This document shows positions 21,649 through 29,378 of a stretch of DNA of 33,351 bases, one piece after another. The stretch is from the NCBI GenBank assembly GCA_030652345.1, contig JAUSAU010000063.1, forward strand, positions 1 to 33,351. The letters are read 5' to 3'. This DNA is from Coriobacteriia bacterium (lineage in GTDB: Bacteria; Actinomycetota; Coriobacteriia; Anaerosomatales; PALSA-660). Each line of letters begins with the position of its first letter. Positions within the stretch are counted from its first letter, which is position 1. The notes beneath the pieces are model-generated. The model made no database searches, had not been told where the DNA came from, and saw only the letters and a list, made by a program, of their open reading frames with translations. Made by a program: the position numbers and the translations under genes.

Positions 21649-23064
21649 CTAGTCGTCGGTGCCGGCATCGTTGCGTTTGGTCGCGGGAAAGGTCACGCGA
21701 ACCATGTCGTTCACCTGCATGGCGCCACGCAGTCGGCGTATGGAGTCCCAGGTCATTGGCGGGGCCGATCTGTTCCACCACGCGGGCTTGGGCGGCTGCC
21801 AGTACATGGTGTGCGACGCCCATGTCTTCCCGAGGGCGTAGCGCAGGTTCCAGCGGCGGTCCTTGGCGCCCTTGTCCTCGGTCTCCACTCTGATGTCGCG
21901 GATACCCGGGCCGAAGACCTCGGCGAGGGGACCCGCGATGAAGTCACTCTCGAAGTAGAGGTTGCTCCACCGCGTGCAGGCGAACAGCGCCGAGTTGTGG
22001 ATGATCCGTGTGGCTGCGGTCTCGGGGTCGCCATCCTCCGTGTCCGGGACTCCGTAGGTGAATGCATCCTCCCGGTCCTGAGTGCGTGGCGGACACATCG
22101 GCAACTCGCGCTCGCGCTGGCGTTCAGCGAGGTCGAGTGGCGACGACGCCAGCAGCACCGCCGCATGCGCCAGCGGACTGCCACAGGTCACGAGATCGGT
22201 GACGAGCCACGTGCCACCGTGCTCACGCTCTGCCCGCCAGAGTCGCTCCTGCGCGTCTTGATAGCGTAGAGCGAATGCCTTGAGGTCACCGCCGGGACCT
22301 TCGGACATCAATGCACGCATCTCATCAAGGATTTCGTCCCGGGCCCCCGGGTACTCGATCCGCGAACTCTCGCGGTATTCGTCCCAGATGAAGCGCAGTA
22401 TGTCGTAGGCGATCACACTGCCGAGACTGTGGCCGACCACGATGATCCGTCCATACTTCCCGCAAGCGTGGAGTTGGCGAATCAGTCGGACTCCGTCGCT
22501 GCGGATCGCCTGCCTCTGCGCGATGTTGTCGGGGTTCGGGCTGAGGTATCGTGCGGCATCCCCAATGAAGCCGAGGAATGCGCCATTGAGGATCGCCGCG
22601 ACGAGCGCCGCGAGCACGGCAGCGGTCCAACTCGCAGGTGCGACTCCACCCGATCCAGGAGGCGCGATCCAACCCATAGCCGCTGCCAGTACCGCGAACG
22701 CGGCCAGTCCCCAGGAACCCCACCAGATCAGACGGATGCGAGCAGGGATGTCCCACGGTCGTTTGAAGAGGAGTCCAACGAACCACGTGAGGACGTGCGA
22801 GTACTTCGTATCCCGCATGTTCGCGGCCCAGTAGTACTCGAAGTAGTCGGTCCGCGGCCAGTCCTTTCTGTCGCCGGGCGCGGTGAACTTCCGCAACTCG
22901 AAGGAGTCCGACATCCTGTCCGGCTGGTTCCACAGCTTCTGTCCGAACGTGTTCGTCGTGGTGACGATCTCGTTCACGAAGCTGCGAAGGGTCTGCATCG
23001 GCTTCTGCTCCCCGATGCCATGGATGACGACGACGGCCTGTCGCGTCGGATACCTGCGTGACAT
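21649..23064 (-). CDS. Membrane-inserted alpha/beta hydrolase
   Basis: 471 residues from the ATG at 23064, chosen for the G-rich ribosome site 7 bases upstream; an ATG at 23088 is also in frame. It starts with QAVVVIHGIGEQ (oxyanion strand, residues 9-20) and has the nucleophile elbow IIVVGHSLGSVIAYD (GHSLG 211-215, S213). Between them, two hydrophobic helices (about 113-133 and 147-168) interrupt the fold, suggesting a membrane-anchored lipase or esterase. A His late in the protein would complete the triad (several candidates such as H in IIHNSALF). Substrate unknown. It is divergent from the SHOCT gene. Confidence 0.75.
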   Translation of the reverse strand: MSRRYPTRQAVVVIHGIGEQKPMQTLRSFVNEIVTTTNTFGQKLWNQPDRMSDSFELRKFTAPGDRKDWPRTDYFEYYWAANMRDTKYSHVLTWFVGLLFKRPWDIPARIRLIWWGSWGLAAFAVLAAAMGWIAPPGSGGVAPASWTAAVLAALVAAILNGAFLGFIGDAARYLSPNPDNIAQRQAIRSDGVRLIRQLHACGKYGRIIVVGHSLGSVIAYDILRFIWDEYRESSRIEYPGARDEILDEMRALMSEGPGGDLKAFALRYQDAQERLWRAEREHGGTWLVTDLVTCGSPLAHAAVLLASSPLDLAERQRERELPMCPPRTQDREDAFTYGVPDTEDGDPETAATRIIHNSALFACTRWSNLYFESDFIAGPLAEVFGPGIRDIRVETEDKGAKDRRWNLRYALGKTWASHTMYWQPPKPAWWNRSAPPMTWDSIRRLRGAMQVNDMVRVTFPATKRNDAGTDD

Positions 23065-23313
23065 GGTCAGCCCCCCTGTCCTCTGCACGCTATGCCGGCC
23101 CCCACCGGCTCAATCAGTGTAGACCCAGATTCGCCCGCTCGCACGCCGCAGCCGTCCGCATCCCGATTCGGCCGCCATCTCCGCCCCCGTGTCCGGTCGG
23201 CCATCCGTAGCGAATACCCCGGAGGGTTTAGGAGCGACGTCTGGAGGGCAAACATAATCATGTGTGAACGACGTCGGCATACGATGTCGGCTGTGCGGGA
23301 AGAAGTGGTTCAG

Positions 23314-23607
23314 ATGATGTACGGACGAGGGTTCGGCCACGGATACGGCCCCGGGATGATGGGTGGAGGCGGATGGTTCGGCGGCATCCTGGTGTTGCTG
23401 TTCTTCGCGCTGGTCGCGCTTGGGATCGTCTTGCTCGTCATATGGGCGGTTCGCGCGTCGACGCGACACGGGAGCCCGGCCGGCTCGGTCGTCCTTCCGG
23501 GTGGCGCCGGACATCACGAGGCCGTCGCAATCGCCAAGCGTCGCCTGGCCAGCGGTGAGATCACCAAGGAGCAGTACGACGAGATCATGACGGCTCTCGG
23601 CGGGTAA
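23314..23607 (+). CDS. SHOCT-domain small membrane protein
   Basis: 97 residues from the ATG at 23314; ATG 23284 and ATG 23317 are in frame. It begins with a Gly/Met/His-rich segment (GRGFGHGYGPGMMGGGGWFGG), then one transmembrane helix (about 26-46, ILVLLFFALVALGIVLLVIWAV), and ends in a SHOCT domain (AIAKRRLASGEITKEQYDEIMTAL). SHOCT is a short oligomerisation or localisation module often found at the C-terminus of small membrane proteins. The His/Met-rich front could bind a metal such as copper, but this is speculative. Confidence 0.8.
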   Translation: MMYGRGFGHGYGPGMMGGGGWFGGILVLLFFALVALGIVLLVIWAVRASTRHGSPAGSVVLPGGAGHHEAVAIAKRRLASGEITKEQYDEIMTALGG

Positions 23608-23680
23608 CCTGCGTCGAGACCGACCGATGGCAGACCACGGGGGTACGCGGCACACAGCCCGTGCCCTTCGTCGTGGGGGC

Positions 23681-24190
23681 CTACCAGCGATCCCGGTGGA
23701 CCCAGTCCGCCTCGAAGCGGTCCACGGCTTCCTTCTCCTTCGCCGGCCGTCCGATCGCGATCATCGAGTGCACGGTGATGTTCCTCGGGGCGCCCACGAC
23801 CCTTCGCACCGCGAGCCGGAACGGAGCGATCGGGTGCACGCCGATCCACAGGCCGCCAAGGCCGATCGCGTGCGCCGCGACGAGAGCGTTCTGGATGGCC
23901 GCCGAGCAGTCGATGACCCAGAACCCGGCATACGGCCCGATCGTCTTCTCGGTGCAGACGACGATCCCGGCCTGGGCTGTCGCGAGGGGCCCGGCGAACG
24001 GTGTGGCGGTCGAGAGCCGCTCGAGCTGTTCCCGCTCCCGTACGACCACGAACCGCCACGGGCGCCCGTTGTGCGCTGAGGGCGCTGCCATGGCCGCCCG
24101 CACCACGGTGTCGATCTCCGCGTCGCTGACCGGCTCGTCGGTGAACTGACGGATGCTCCGCCTGGTCATGATCGCGTCGAGTGCGTCCAC
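23681..24190 (-). CDS. Nitroreductase-family protein
   Basis: 169 residues from a GTG at 24190, with GGAG (24200-24197) 6 bases upstream. The N-terminus DALDAIMTRRSIRQFTDEPV carries the RRSIR FMN phosphate-binding motif (R10-R14), followed by MAAPSAHNGRPWRFVVV. GLGGLWIGVHP near the end is the second FMN-contacting region. The domain is short (about 170 residues) like single-domain FMN nitroreductases, usually homodimeric and NAD(P)H-dependent. The physiological substrate is unknown. The open frame extends past this start but is not part of the family. Confidence 0.9.
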   Translation of the reverse strand: MDALDAIMTRRSIRQFTDEPVSDAEIDTVVRAAMAAPSAHNGRPWRFVVVREREQLERLSTATPFAGPLATAQAGIVVCTEKTIGPYAGFWVIDCSAAIQNALVAAHAIGLGGLWIGVHPIAPFRLAVRRVVGAPRNITVHSMIAIGRPAKEKEAVDRFEADWVHRDRW

Positions 24191-24287
24191 GTTGGTCTCC
24201 TCTGTCGTCGGTCGCGGCTCCGATGGTAGCGCGTCGCCAGCGGGCATATTCCCCGTGCAATCATCCGCATCTCCCCGGGAGGCATCG

Positions 24288-24698
24288 ATGCCCACTATCG
24301 GTTCCGGCACCAAAGAGGATCCGTGGGTCCTGCACACCCCGCCCGGTACCTCCGAATACCTCATGTACCGCGACGAGTCGGCAGATCCTCCCGCAATCGT
24401 CTGCGTAGTCGGCAAGACGGTACTCGGGTATCGGTTGCGCGCTATCGATGATCTGCACGCGATGCTCAGGGAGCGCGGCGATTGGGTTCCGCTCGGCGCC
24501 GCGGACGAGCAGAAGCCGGCCGCCGAGGACACCGTCGAGGCGTGGGGGCGCGCACAGGACAATCCGGTCGGTGGCTGGTACGGCCTGAAGAAGGGCCTGC
24601 GCGGGCGCTTCGGCATGTACATGCCGCCCCTGCTCGAGGCACTCGGCCTCGCCGAGCTCGAACACAACCCGCGAAACAACCGGATGCGCGCGCTCTAG
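24288..24698 (+). CDS. DUF6855-like conserved protein
   Basis: 136 residues from an ATG with CGGGAGG just upstream. The sequence is strongly patterned: GTKEDPWVLHTPPGTSEYLMYRDE, then LHAMLRERGDWVPLGAADEQKPA, then WYGLKKGLRGRFGMYMPPLLEALGLAELEHNPRNNRMRA. I recall this as a conserved family annotated DUF6855; its function is not known to me. There are no membrane segments. It is divergent from the nitroreductase gene, with about 97 bases between starts. Confidence 0.75.
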   Translation: MPTIGSGTKEDPWVLHTPPGTSEYLMYRDESADPPAIVCVVGKTVLGYRLRAIDDLHAMLRERGDWVPLGAADEQKPAAEDTVEAWGRAQDNPVGGWYGLKKGLRGRFGMYMPPLLEALGLAELEHNPRNNRMRAL

Positions 24699-24750
24699 GG
24701 TCCGGTGGCTCGCTCCGCGAGGGTCTCTCGCTATCAGACGAACTATTCGC

Positions 24751-24778
24751 TTGTCGAAAGTGACGAAGATGCTATCCT
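24751..24778 (+). promoter_or_regulatory. Candidate promoter of desulfidase-like gene
   Basis: TTGTCG (24751-24756), 16-bp spacer, TATCCT (24773-24778). A start point near 24785 would favour the ATG at 24816 over the ATG at 24780. Confidence 0.35.
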
Positions 24779-24815
24779 TATGCATCGACCCCGGCGCTCG
24801 ACGAAGGCGGATGGT

Positions 24816-25328
24816 ATGCCTGCACGCTCCAGGCGCGTGGTCGTCGTGGCTCACTGCCACCTCGACGTCGCGACCAAGGTCCATGGTCTCGCGGACTATC
24901 CCGGTGCCCGGGCGGACCTCATCGTCCCGCTCATCGAACAGGGCGTGGGTATCATCCAGCTCCCATGCCCGGAGGCGACCTTCCTTGGGATGCGCCGCTG
25001 GGGCATGACGCGCCAGCAGTACGACACCCCAGCCTATCGGCGCCACTGCGAGCGGATCCTCGGGCCGACCATCGACACATTGTCGGTGCTCGCGGCGGAC
25101 GGTTGCGCGATCGAGGCAGTGCTCGGCGTCGACGGGAGCCCGAGTTGTGGCGTCGACAGGACGTGTGTCGGCTACGAAGGCGGCGAGATCGAGGCGGTCT
25201 TCGCCGCCGGGGATCCCCCCGTGGCCACGGACGCCGAGCGATCGGGTGTCTTCATCGAGGTTCTGCGGTCCGCGCTTGGCGCGGCGGGCCTGACGGTTTC
25301 GTTCCACGGGGTCGACGAGCGCGCCTGA
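24816..25328 (+). CDS. TudS-related putative desulfidase (CD3072-like)
   Basis: 170 residues from the ATG at 24816, preceded by GAAGGCGG. It matches the TudS-related family known as CD3072-like: AHCHLDVATKVHG, IIQLPCPEATFLGMRRWGMTRQQYD, and AIEAVLGVDGSPSCGVDRTC. Three Cys (C14, C51 and C111) are well placed to hold a [4Fe-4S] cluster, as in TudS, where a free iron binds the sulfur of thiouracil. It is therefore a probable Fe-S enzyme removing sulfur from a thio-compound. The substrate is untested. It has no signal or membrane segment and lies 37 bases before an ABC transporter operon. Confidence 0.8.
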   Translation: MPARSRRVVVVAHCHLDVATKVHGLADYPGARADLIVPLIEQGVGIIQLPCPEATFLGMRRWGMTRQQYDTPAYRRHCERILGPTIDTLSVLAADGCAIEAVLGVDGSPSCGVDRTCVGYEGGEIEAVFAAGDPPVATDAERSGVFIEVLRSALGAAGLTVSFHGVDERA

Positions 25329-25365
25329 CCCCGAAGCAGCACGTATCCCGGACATAGGAGAACAG

Positions 25366-26208
25366 ATGTACGTGAAGAGATGCATGATCGTCGTCCTCGC
25401 GCTCGTGGCCCTGATGGCGGCGCTCGCGCTCGCCGGCTGCACCGCCGCGACACCCGCGAAGGCGCCGGAGCCCGCGGCCACGCCCGCAGCCGCCGACGGT
25501 TCCCTCAAGGCGGTCACCGACAAGGGCGAGCTCGTCGTCGGACTCGCTCCGTTCTACGCACCCTTCGAGTCGACGAACGAGAAGACCAAGCAGATCGAGG
25601 GTTTCGACGTCGACCTCATGAACGCCATCACGGCGAAGATGGGCGTCAAGGCCACCTACAAGCCCGCCGAATGGCAGGCGCTGCTCGGCGGTATCACCAA
25701 GGGCGACTTCGACGTGATCTTCTCGGCGATGTCGAAGAAGGAGGCCGCCGCGGCCAACGTCGAGTTCTCCGAGGTCTACTACCAGTTGCCGGACGTGATC
25801 ATCGTCGCCAAGGGCAACCCGAAGGGCATCGCCGGCAAGGCGGACCTCAAGGACAAGATCGTCGGCGTGCAGATCGGCTCCGGCTCCGAGCTGATCGCCG
25901 ACAAGCTCAAGACCGAGGTCGGCTTCAAGGAAGTGAAGAAGTACAAGCTCACTCAGGACGCTATGAACGACATCAAGGCCGGTCGCATCGACGCGGTCAT
26001 CGCCGGCCAGGCGTTCGCGGTAGAGCAGAGCAAGGTCGACCCGAGCTTCGAGCTGGTGGGCGACCCGCTGGAGTCCGCCGATCTGGTCGGCGTCTTCCCG
26101 AAGGGTGCGACCACGCTGGTCGAGGCGTTCAACAAGGCACTCGCCGAGGTCAAGGCCGACGGCACCTACGATGCGCTCATTGCGAAGTGGTTGACCGTCA
26201 AGAAGTAG
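25366..26208 (+). CDS. Polar amino-acid-type ABC binding lipoprotein, atypical ligand site
   Basis: 280 residues. A lipoprotein signal ends LALAGC (C25). The mature protein has the SBP family 3 layout: GELVVGLAPFYAPFE, IEGFDVDLMNAI, GITKGDFDVIFSAM, VEFSEVYY, IVGVQIGSGSE, AGRIDAVIAG. In usual members a Thr-x2-Arg segment after SAM holds the ligand carboxylate, and an Asp in the DAVxxD segment holds the amino group. Here those positions read K125/A128 and G213. This suggests the ligand is not a standard alpha-amino acid; the alignment is by eye. Its permease gene follows after a stable hairpin. No ATPase gene is in the window. Confidence 0.85.
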   Translation: MYVKRCMIVVLALVALMAALALAGCTAATPAKAPEPAATPAAADGSLKAVTDKGELVVGLAPFYAPFESTNEKTKQIEGFDVDLMNAITAKMGVKATYKPAEWQALLGGITKGDFDVIFSAMSKKEAAAANVEFSEVYYQLPDVIIVAKGNPKGIAGKADLKDKIVGVQIGSGSELIADKLKTEVGFKEVKKYKLTQDAMNDIKAGRIDAVIAGQAFAVEQSKVDPSFELVGDPLESADLVGVFPKGATTLVEAFNKALAEVKADGTYDALIAKWLTVKK

Positions 26209-26236
26209 GGATCGCACACGAGACAGTGAGAATCGC

Positions 26237-26263
26237 GGAGCGGTCCCTTCCCGGGGCCGCTCC
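26237..26263 (+). terminator. Intercistronic hairpin between binding protein and permease
   Basis: GGAGCGG (26237-26243) and CCGCTCC (26257-26263) form a 7-bp stem with a 13-base loop between the two ABC genes. It has no U tract. Such hairpins often stabilise the binding protein mRNA or attenuate the permease. Confidence 0.55.
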
Positions 26264-26284
26264 GCCGCGTTCTTCGGAGGACCG

Positions 26285-26944
26285 ATGAACACGCTTCAGT
26301 GGCAAGTCGTCGCCGACTGGATGCCCGACCTACTCGGTGCAGCCGTCATGACGCTGCAGATCGCGGCGATGTCGTTCGCCGTCGCGCTCACGATCGGCGT
26401 CGTCGTCGGCACCATGCGCACGCATACCCGCTGGCCGGGGAGGGTGCTCGCCGCATACGTCGAGTTCTTCCGGGGAACTCCGCTGCTCGTCCAGCTCTTC
26501 TTCATCTACTACGGACTCGCGCAGGTCGGCGTTGTGATGCCGGCCATGGTCGCGGCCGTCGTCGGGCTCGGCCTCAACGGTGGCGCCTATATATCGGAGA
26601 TCGTGCGCGGTGCGCTGTCCGGGATCGATCGGGGACAGTACGACGCGTCGCACGCACTCGGCATGAACTGGGTCGTGACGCTCGTGTGGGTGGTGATGCC
26701 GCAGGCGCTGCGCACGGCGACGCCGCCGCTGGTCAACGCCTTCTCCTCGATGCTCAAAGACACGTCGCTCGTCTCACTCCTGGCGATCACGGAGATGATG
26801 AACATCGCGAACCAGGTCTACTCCCGGACGTTCCGCGCCTTCGAGATCTTCGCGCTGGTCGCGATGATGTACTTCGTGATGACGCTCGCGTTCTCGCTCA
26901 CGAGCCGCGTGCTCGAGCGTCGGCTGGCGATCGGCCGCGCCTGA
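26285..26944 (+). CDS. ABC transporter permease, HisM/GlnP type
   Basis: 219 residues with five or six transmembrane helices. The family signature FFRGTPLLVQLFFIYYGL is present, as is ALNGGAYISEIVRGALSGIDRGQYDASHALGMNWV, which contains the EAA loop (residues roughly 115-145) that docks to the ATPase. It continues with VMPQALRTATPPLVNAFSSMLKDTSLVSLLAITEM, typical of amino-acid permeases. It starts 76 bases after the binding protein. GGAGG lies just upstream of the ATG. No ATP-binding subunit gene follows: the arginine operon begins 150 bases later. A shared or distant ATPase is needed. Confidence 0.92.
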   Translation: MNTLQWQVVADWMPDLLGAAVMTLQIAAMSFAVALTIGVVVGTMRTHTRWPGRVLAAYVEFFRGTPLLVQLFFIYYGLAQVGVVMPAMVAAVVGLGLNGGAYISEIVRGALSGIDRGQYDASHALGMNWVVTLVWVVMPQALRTATPPLVNAFSSMLKDTSLVSLLAITEMMNIANQVYSRTFRAFEIFALVAMMYFVMTLAFSLTSRVLERRLAIGRA

Positions 26945-26969
26945 GTCAATATCGCATGAAGTGTAATCA

Positions 26970-26989
26970 CCATGCGTATTTTTCGCATA
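26970..26989. promoter_or_regulatory. ARG box upstream of argC
   Basis: CCATGCGTATTTTTCGCATA is a 20-nt near-palindrome (ATGCG-N7-CGCAT core). It matches, by eye, most positions of the ARG box reported in Streptomyces (CCATGC...GCATA). It sits just upstream of the -35. A weaker dyad CATAC-N10-GTATG (26986-27005) and CGCATG-N12-CATGCG (26953-26976) flank it, suggesting co-operative binding of an ArgR hexamer. Confidence 0.75.
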
Positions 26990-26993
26990 CAAG

Positions 26994-27022
26994 TTGACGT
27001 GTATGCCATGAGAATGTAGAAT
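26994..27022 (+). promoter_or_regulatory. arg operon promoter
   Basis: TTGACG (26994-26999), 17-bp spacer, TAGAAT (27017-27022): a strong housekeeping-type promoter. The second dyad overlaps its -35, so ArgR bound with arginine would block it. Confidence 0.75.
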
Positions 27023-27047
27023 CGCCACACGGTATACGATTCGACCT

Positions 27048-27072
27048 GCGGCCCGCTCCTTCAGCGGGCCGC
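27048..27072 (+). other. Perfect 10-bp hairpin in argC leader
   Basis: GCGGCCCGCT (27048-27057) pairs fully with AGCGGGCCGC (27063-27072) around a 5-base loop. It lies downstream of the promoter and 10 bases before the ribosome site GGAGG (27083-27087). No U tract follows, so it may be a leader stabiliser, an attenuator or an I-shaped terminator. Confidence 0.65.
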
Positions 27073-27094
27073 GGCATACACCGGAGGCGCGTAC

Positions 27095-28135
27095 ATGATC
27101 AGGGCGGCGGTCGTCGGAGCGGCGGGCTACACGGGCATCGAGACGGTTCGTCTCCTGCTCGCACATCCGGGCATCGAGGTCACGATGGTGACGTCGGGCG
27201 CGGACGCGGGCCGATGCGTGGAGGATCTCTACCCGGCGCTGGCAGGGTGCGGCCTGATCTTCGAAGCGCCCGAGCCCGCGGCGATCTGCAGGAACGCCGA
27301 CATCGCCTTCCTCGCCGTGCCGCACACCGCGGCGCTCGCGATCGCCCCCGGCCTGCTCGAGGCGGGCATCAAGGTGTTCGACCTCTCGGCGGACTTCCGG
27401 TTGAAGGACGCGGCGGTCTACGAGGCGTGGTACGAGACGCCGCACACCTCGCCGGAGCTGCTCGACCGGGCGGTCTACGGCCTGCCGGAGCTCGGGCGCG
27501 AAGGGCTCGTTGGTGCCAATCTCGTGGCGTGCCCCGGCTGCTACCCGACCGCGACGATCCTGGCCGCCGCGCCGGCGATCGAGGCCGGGCTCACCGTGGC
27601 GGGGTCCAAGGTGCTCGTCGATGCCAAGTCCGGCGTGTCCGGTGCGGGGCGCACCCCCTCTGCCGGCACCCACTACGTGACTGCTAACGAAGCCGTCGCG
27701 CCCTACAAGGTCGGCTCCCACCGGCACACGCCGGAGATCGCACAGGCACTCTCCGAGGTCGCCGGTGCGCCGGTGCGCGTCTCGTTCACGCCGCACCTCG
27801 TCCCGATGAGCCGCGGCCTGCTCTCGACCGTCTATCTCGATGCCGCACCCGGCGTGACGGCGGCCGACGTCATCGAGGCGTACGTCATCCGCTACGGTGA
27901 GGAGCCGTTCGTCACCGTGCACGGTCCCGGCAGGATGCCGTCGACTCGCGAGGTGACGGGCACGAACCGGGCACATATCGGCGTGGCGCTCGACGCGGCG
28001 TCGGGCACGATCGTCGTCGCGTGCGCCATCGACAACCTCGTGAAGGGTTCGGGCGGTCAGGCCATCCAGTGCGCCAACATCGCGCTCGGGCTCGATGAGA
28101 CCGCCGGGCTGGCTATGGCCGGTCCGGTCGTATAG
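27095..28135 (+). CDS. argC: N-acetyl-gamma-glutamyl-phosphate reductase
   Basis: 346 residues. Reduces N-acetylglutamyl phosphate to the semialdehyde with NADPH, the third step of arginine synthesis. It has GAAGYTGIE (Rossmann loop, residues 8-16), VACPGCYPTA with the catalytic Cys at about C149, KSGVSGAGR, and the late conserved KGSGGQAIQ. Length is normal for the family. It is the first gene of the arginine operon, under the ARG box promoter. GGAGG (27083-27087) lies 7 bases before the ATG. argJ follows 10 bases after. Confidence 0.97.
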   Translation: MIRAAVVGAAGYTGIETVRLLLAHPGIEVTMVTSGADAGRCVEDLYPALAGCGLIFEAPEPAAICRNADIAFLAVPHTAALAIAPGLLEAGIKVFDLSADFRLKDAAVYEAWYETPHTSPELLDRAVYGLPELGREGLVGANLVACPGCYPTATILAAAPAIEAGLTVAGSKVLVDAKSGVSGAGRTPSAGTHYVTANEAVAPYKVGSHRHTPEIAQALSEVAGAPVRVSFTPHLVPMSRGLLSTVYLDAAPGVTAADVIEAYVIRYGEEPFVTVHGPGRMPSTREVTGTNRAHIGVALDAASGTIVVACAIDNLVKGSGGQAIQCANIALGLDETAGLAMAGPVV

Positions 28136-28145
28136 GGGAGCGGAC

Positions 28146-29378
28146 GTGACCGTACACAGCGACATGGATTCCGCACTGCCCTGGGCTGAAGGCGGCGTCA
28201 CCGCGCCGAAGGGCTTCCGGGCATCAGGCGTGAGCGCAGGCATCAAGAAGTCCGGCAAGCGCGACGTGGCGATGATCGTCGCCGAGACGGCCGTGCCAGC
28301 GGCCGCGGTCTTCACCACGAACAAGGTCGCCGCCGCGCCGGTCGTCGTCTCGCGCGAGCACATCGCTGACGGGCACGTCCGGGCGGTCGTCGTGAACGCG
28401 GGCAACGCGAACGCGTGCACGGGCGCGCCCGGCCTCGCTGATGCGCGCCGCATGGCCGCGCGTGCCGCCGAGGCGCTCGGATGCCCCGCCGGCGAGATCA
28501 TCGTGTCGTCCACGGGCGTGATCGGCGTCGCGATGCCGATGGACCTCGTGCTTCCCGGTGTCGCTGCAGCCGCCGCGTCACTTGACTCCGCCGCGGCGGA
28601 CGATGCGGCCGAGGCGATCATGACGACTGACACCTTCCCGAAGCAGACCGCCGTCACCGTCGAGGCGGGCGGCCGCACCTACGCCGTCGGCGGTATGGCC
28701 AAGGGCTCGGGCATGATCCAGCCGAACATGGCCACCATGCTCGCGTTCGTCACCACCGACGCCCCGCTGACGCCCGAGGCGTGCGACGTGGCCTTGCGCG
28801 CGGCTGTGAACCGCACCTTCAACCGCATCACCGTGGATTCGGATACCTCCACGAACGACATGTGCCTGCTGATGGCGTCGGGCGTTGCCGGCGGGGACGC
28901 GATCGCCGCGGACAGCGCAGCATTCCCGGAGGTCAAGCGCGCCATCCACCACGTCTGCGGCGAGCTCGCCCGCATGATCGTGCGCGACGGCGAGGGCGCG
29001 ACCAAGTTCGTCGAGGTCACGGTCCGTGGCGCCGACTCCGAGGACGATGCCGAGCTCGCCGCGCTCTCCATCGCCAACTCACCGCTCTTCAAGACCGCGC
29101 TGTTCGGCGGCGACGCGAACTGGGGCCGGGTCGCCATGGCGGTCGGCAAGTCCGGCGCGAACGTCGACCCGGACCGGCTCGAGATCGTATTCGCCGGCAT
29201 CCCGACCTGTGTCGACGGCACGGGGCTCGCCTTCGACGAGGAGGCGGCGTCGGCTGCACTCGCGGCCCGGGAGATCGAGGTCGTCGTCGACCTGCACCTC
29301 GGCGACGGCGTCGCCACTGTCTGGACCTGCGACCTGTCCTACGAGTACGTACGGATCAACGGGGAGTACCGCTCATGA
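28146..29378 (+). CDS. argJ: Bifunctional ornithine acetyltransferase/N-acetylglutamate synthase
   Basis: 410 residues from a GTG with GGGGAG 5 bases upstream; an ATG at 28164 is also in frame. Transfers acetyl from N-acetylornithine to glutamate, recycling the acetyl group. ArgJ enzymes may also make N-acetylglutamate from acetyl-CoA, but monofunctional forms exist and the sequence does not settle this. Conserved blocks: VVVNAGNANACTG, KGSGMIQPNMATMLAFVTTD with the self-cleavage site between Ala and Thr (NMA/TML), which yields the two subunits, and the late INGEYRS end. Its stop overlaps the argB ATG by 4 bases. Confidence 0.97.
   Translation: MTVHSDMDSALPWAEGGVTAPKGFRASGVSAGIKKSGKRDVAMIVAETAVPAAAVFTTNKVAAAPVVVSREHIADGHVRAVVVNAGNANACTGAPGLADARRMAARAAEALGCPAGEIIVSSTGVIGVAMPMDLVLPGVAAAAASLDSAAADDAAEAIMTTDTFPKQTAVTVEAGGRTYAVGGMAKGSGMIQPNMATMLAFVTTDAPLTPEACDVALRAAVNRTFNRITVDSDTSTNDMCLLMASGVAGGDAIAADSAAFPEVKRAIHHVCGELARMIVRDGEGATKFVEVTVRGADSEDDAELAALSIANSPLFKTALFGGDANWGRVAMAVGKSGANVDPDRLEIVFAGIPTCVDGTGLAFDEEAASAALAAREIEVVVDLHLGDGVATVWTCDLSYEYVRINGEYRS

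Noticed and set aside
23681..24679. Nitroreductase frame read from 24679
   Set aside because: The part before 24190 lies opposite the DUF6855-like gene and has no family similarity; a ribosome site supports 24190.
26774..28678. 634-codon minus-strand frame over argC
   Set aside because: Antisense to argC and argJ, whose motifs are certain; no protein motif in the antisense frame.
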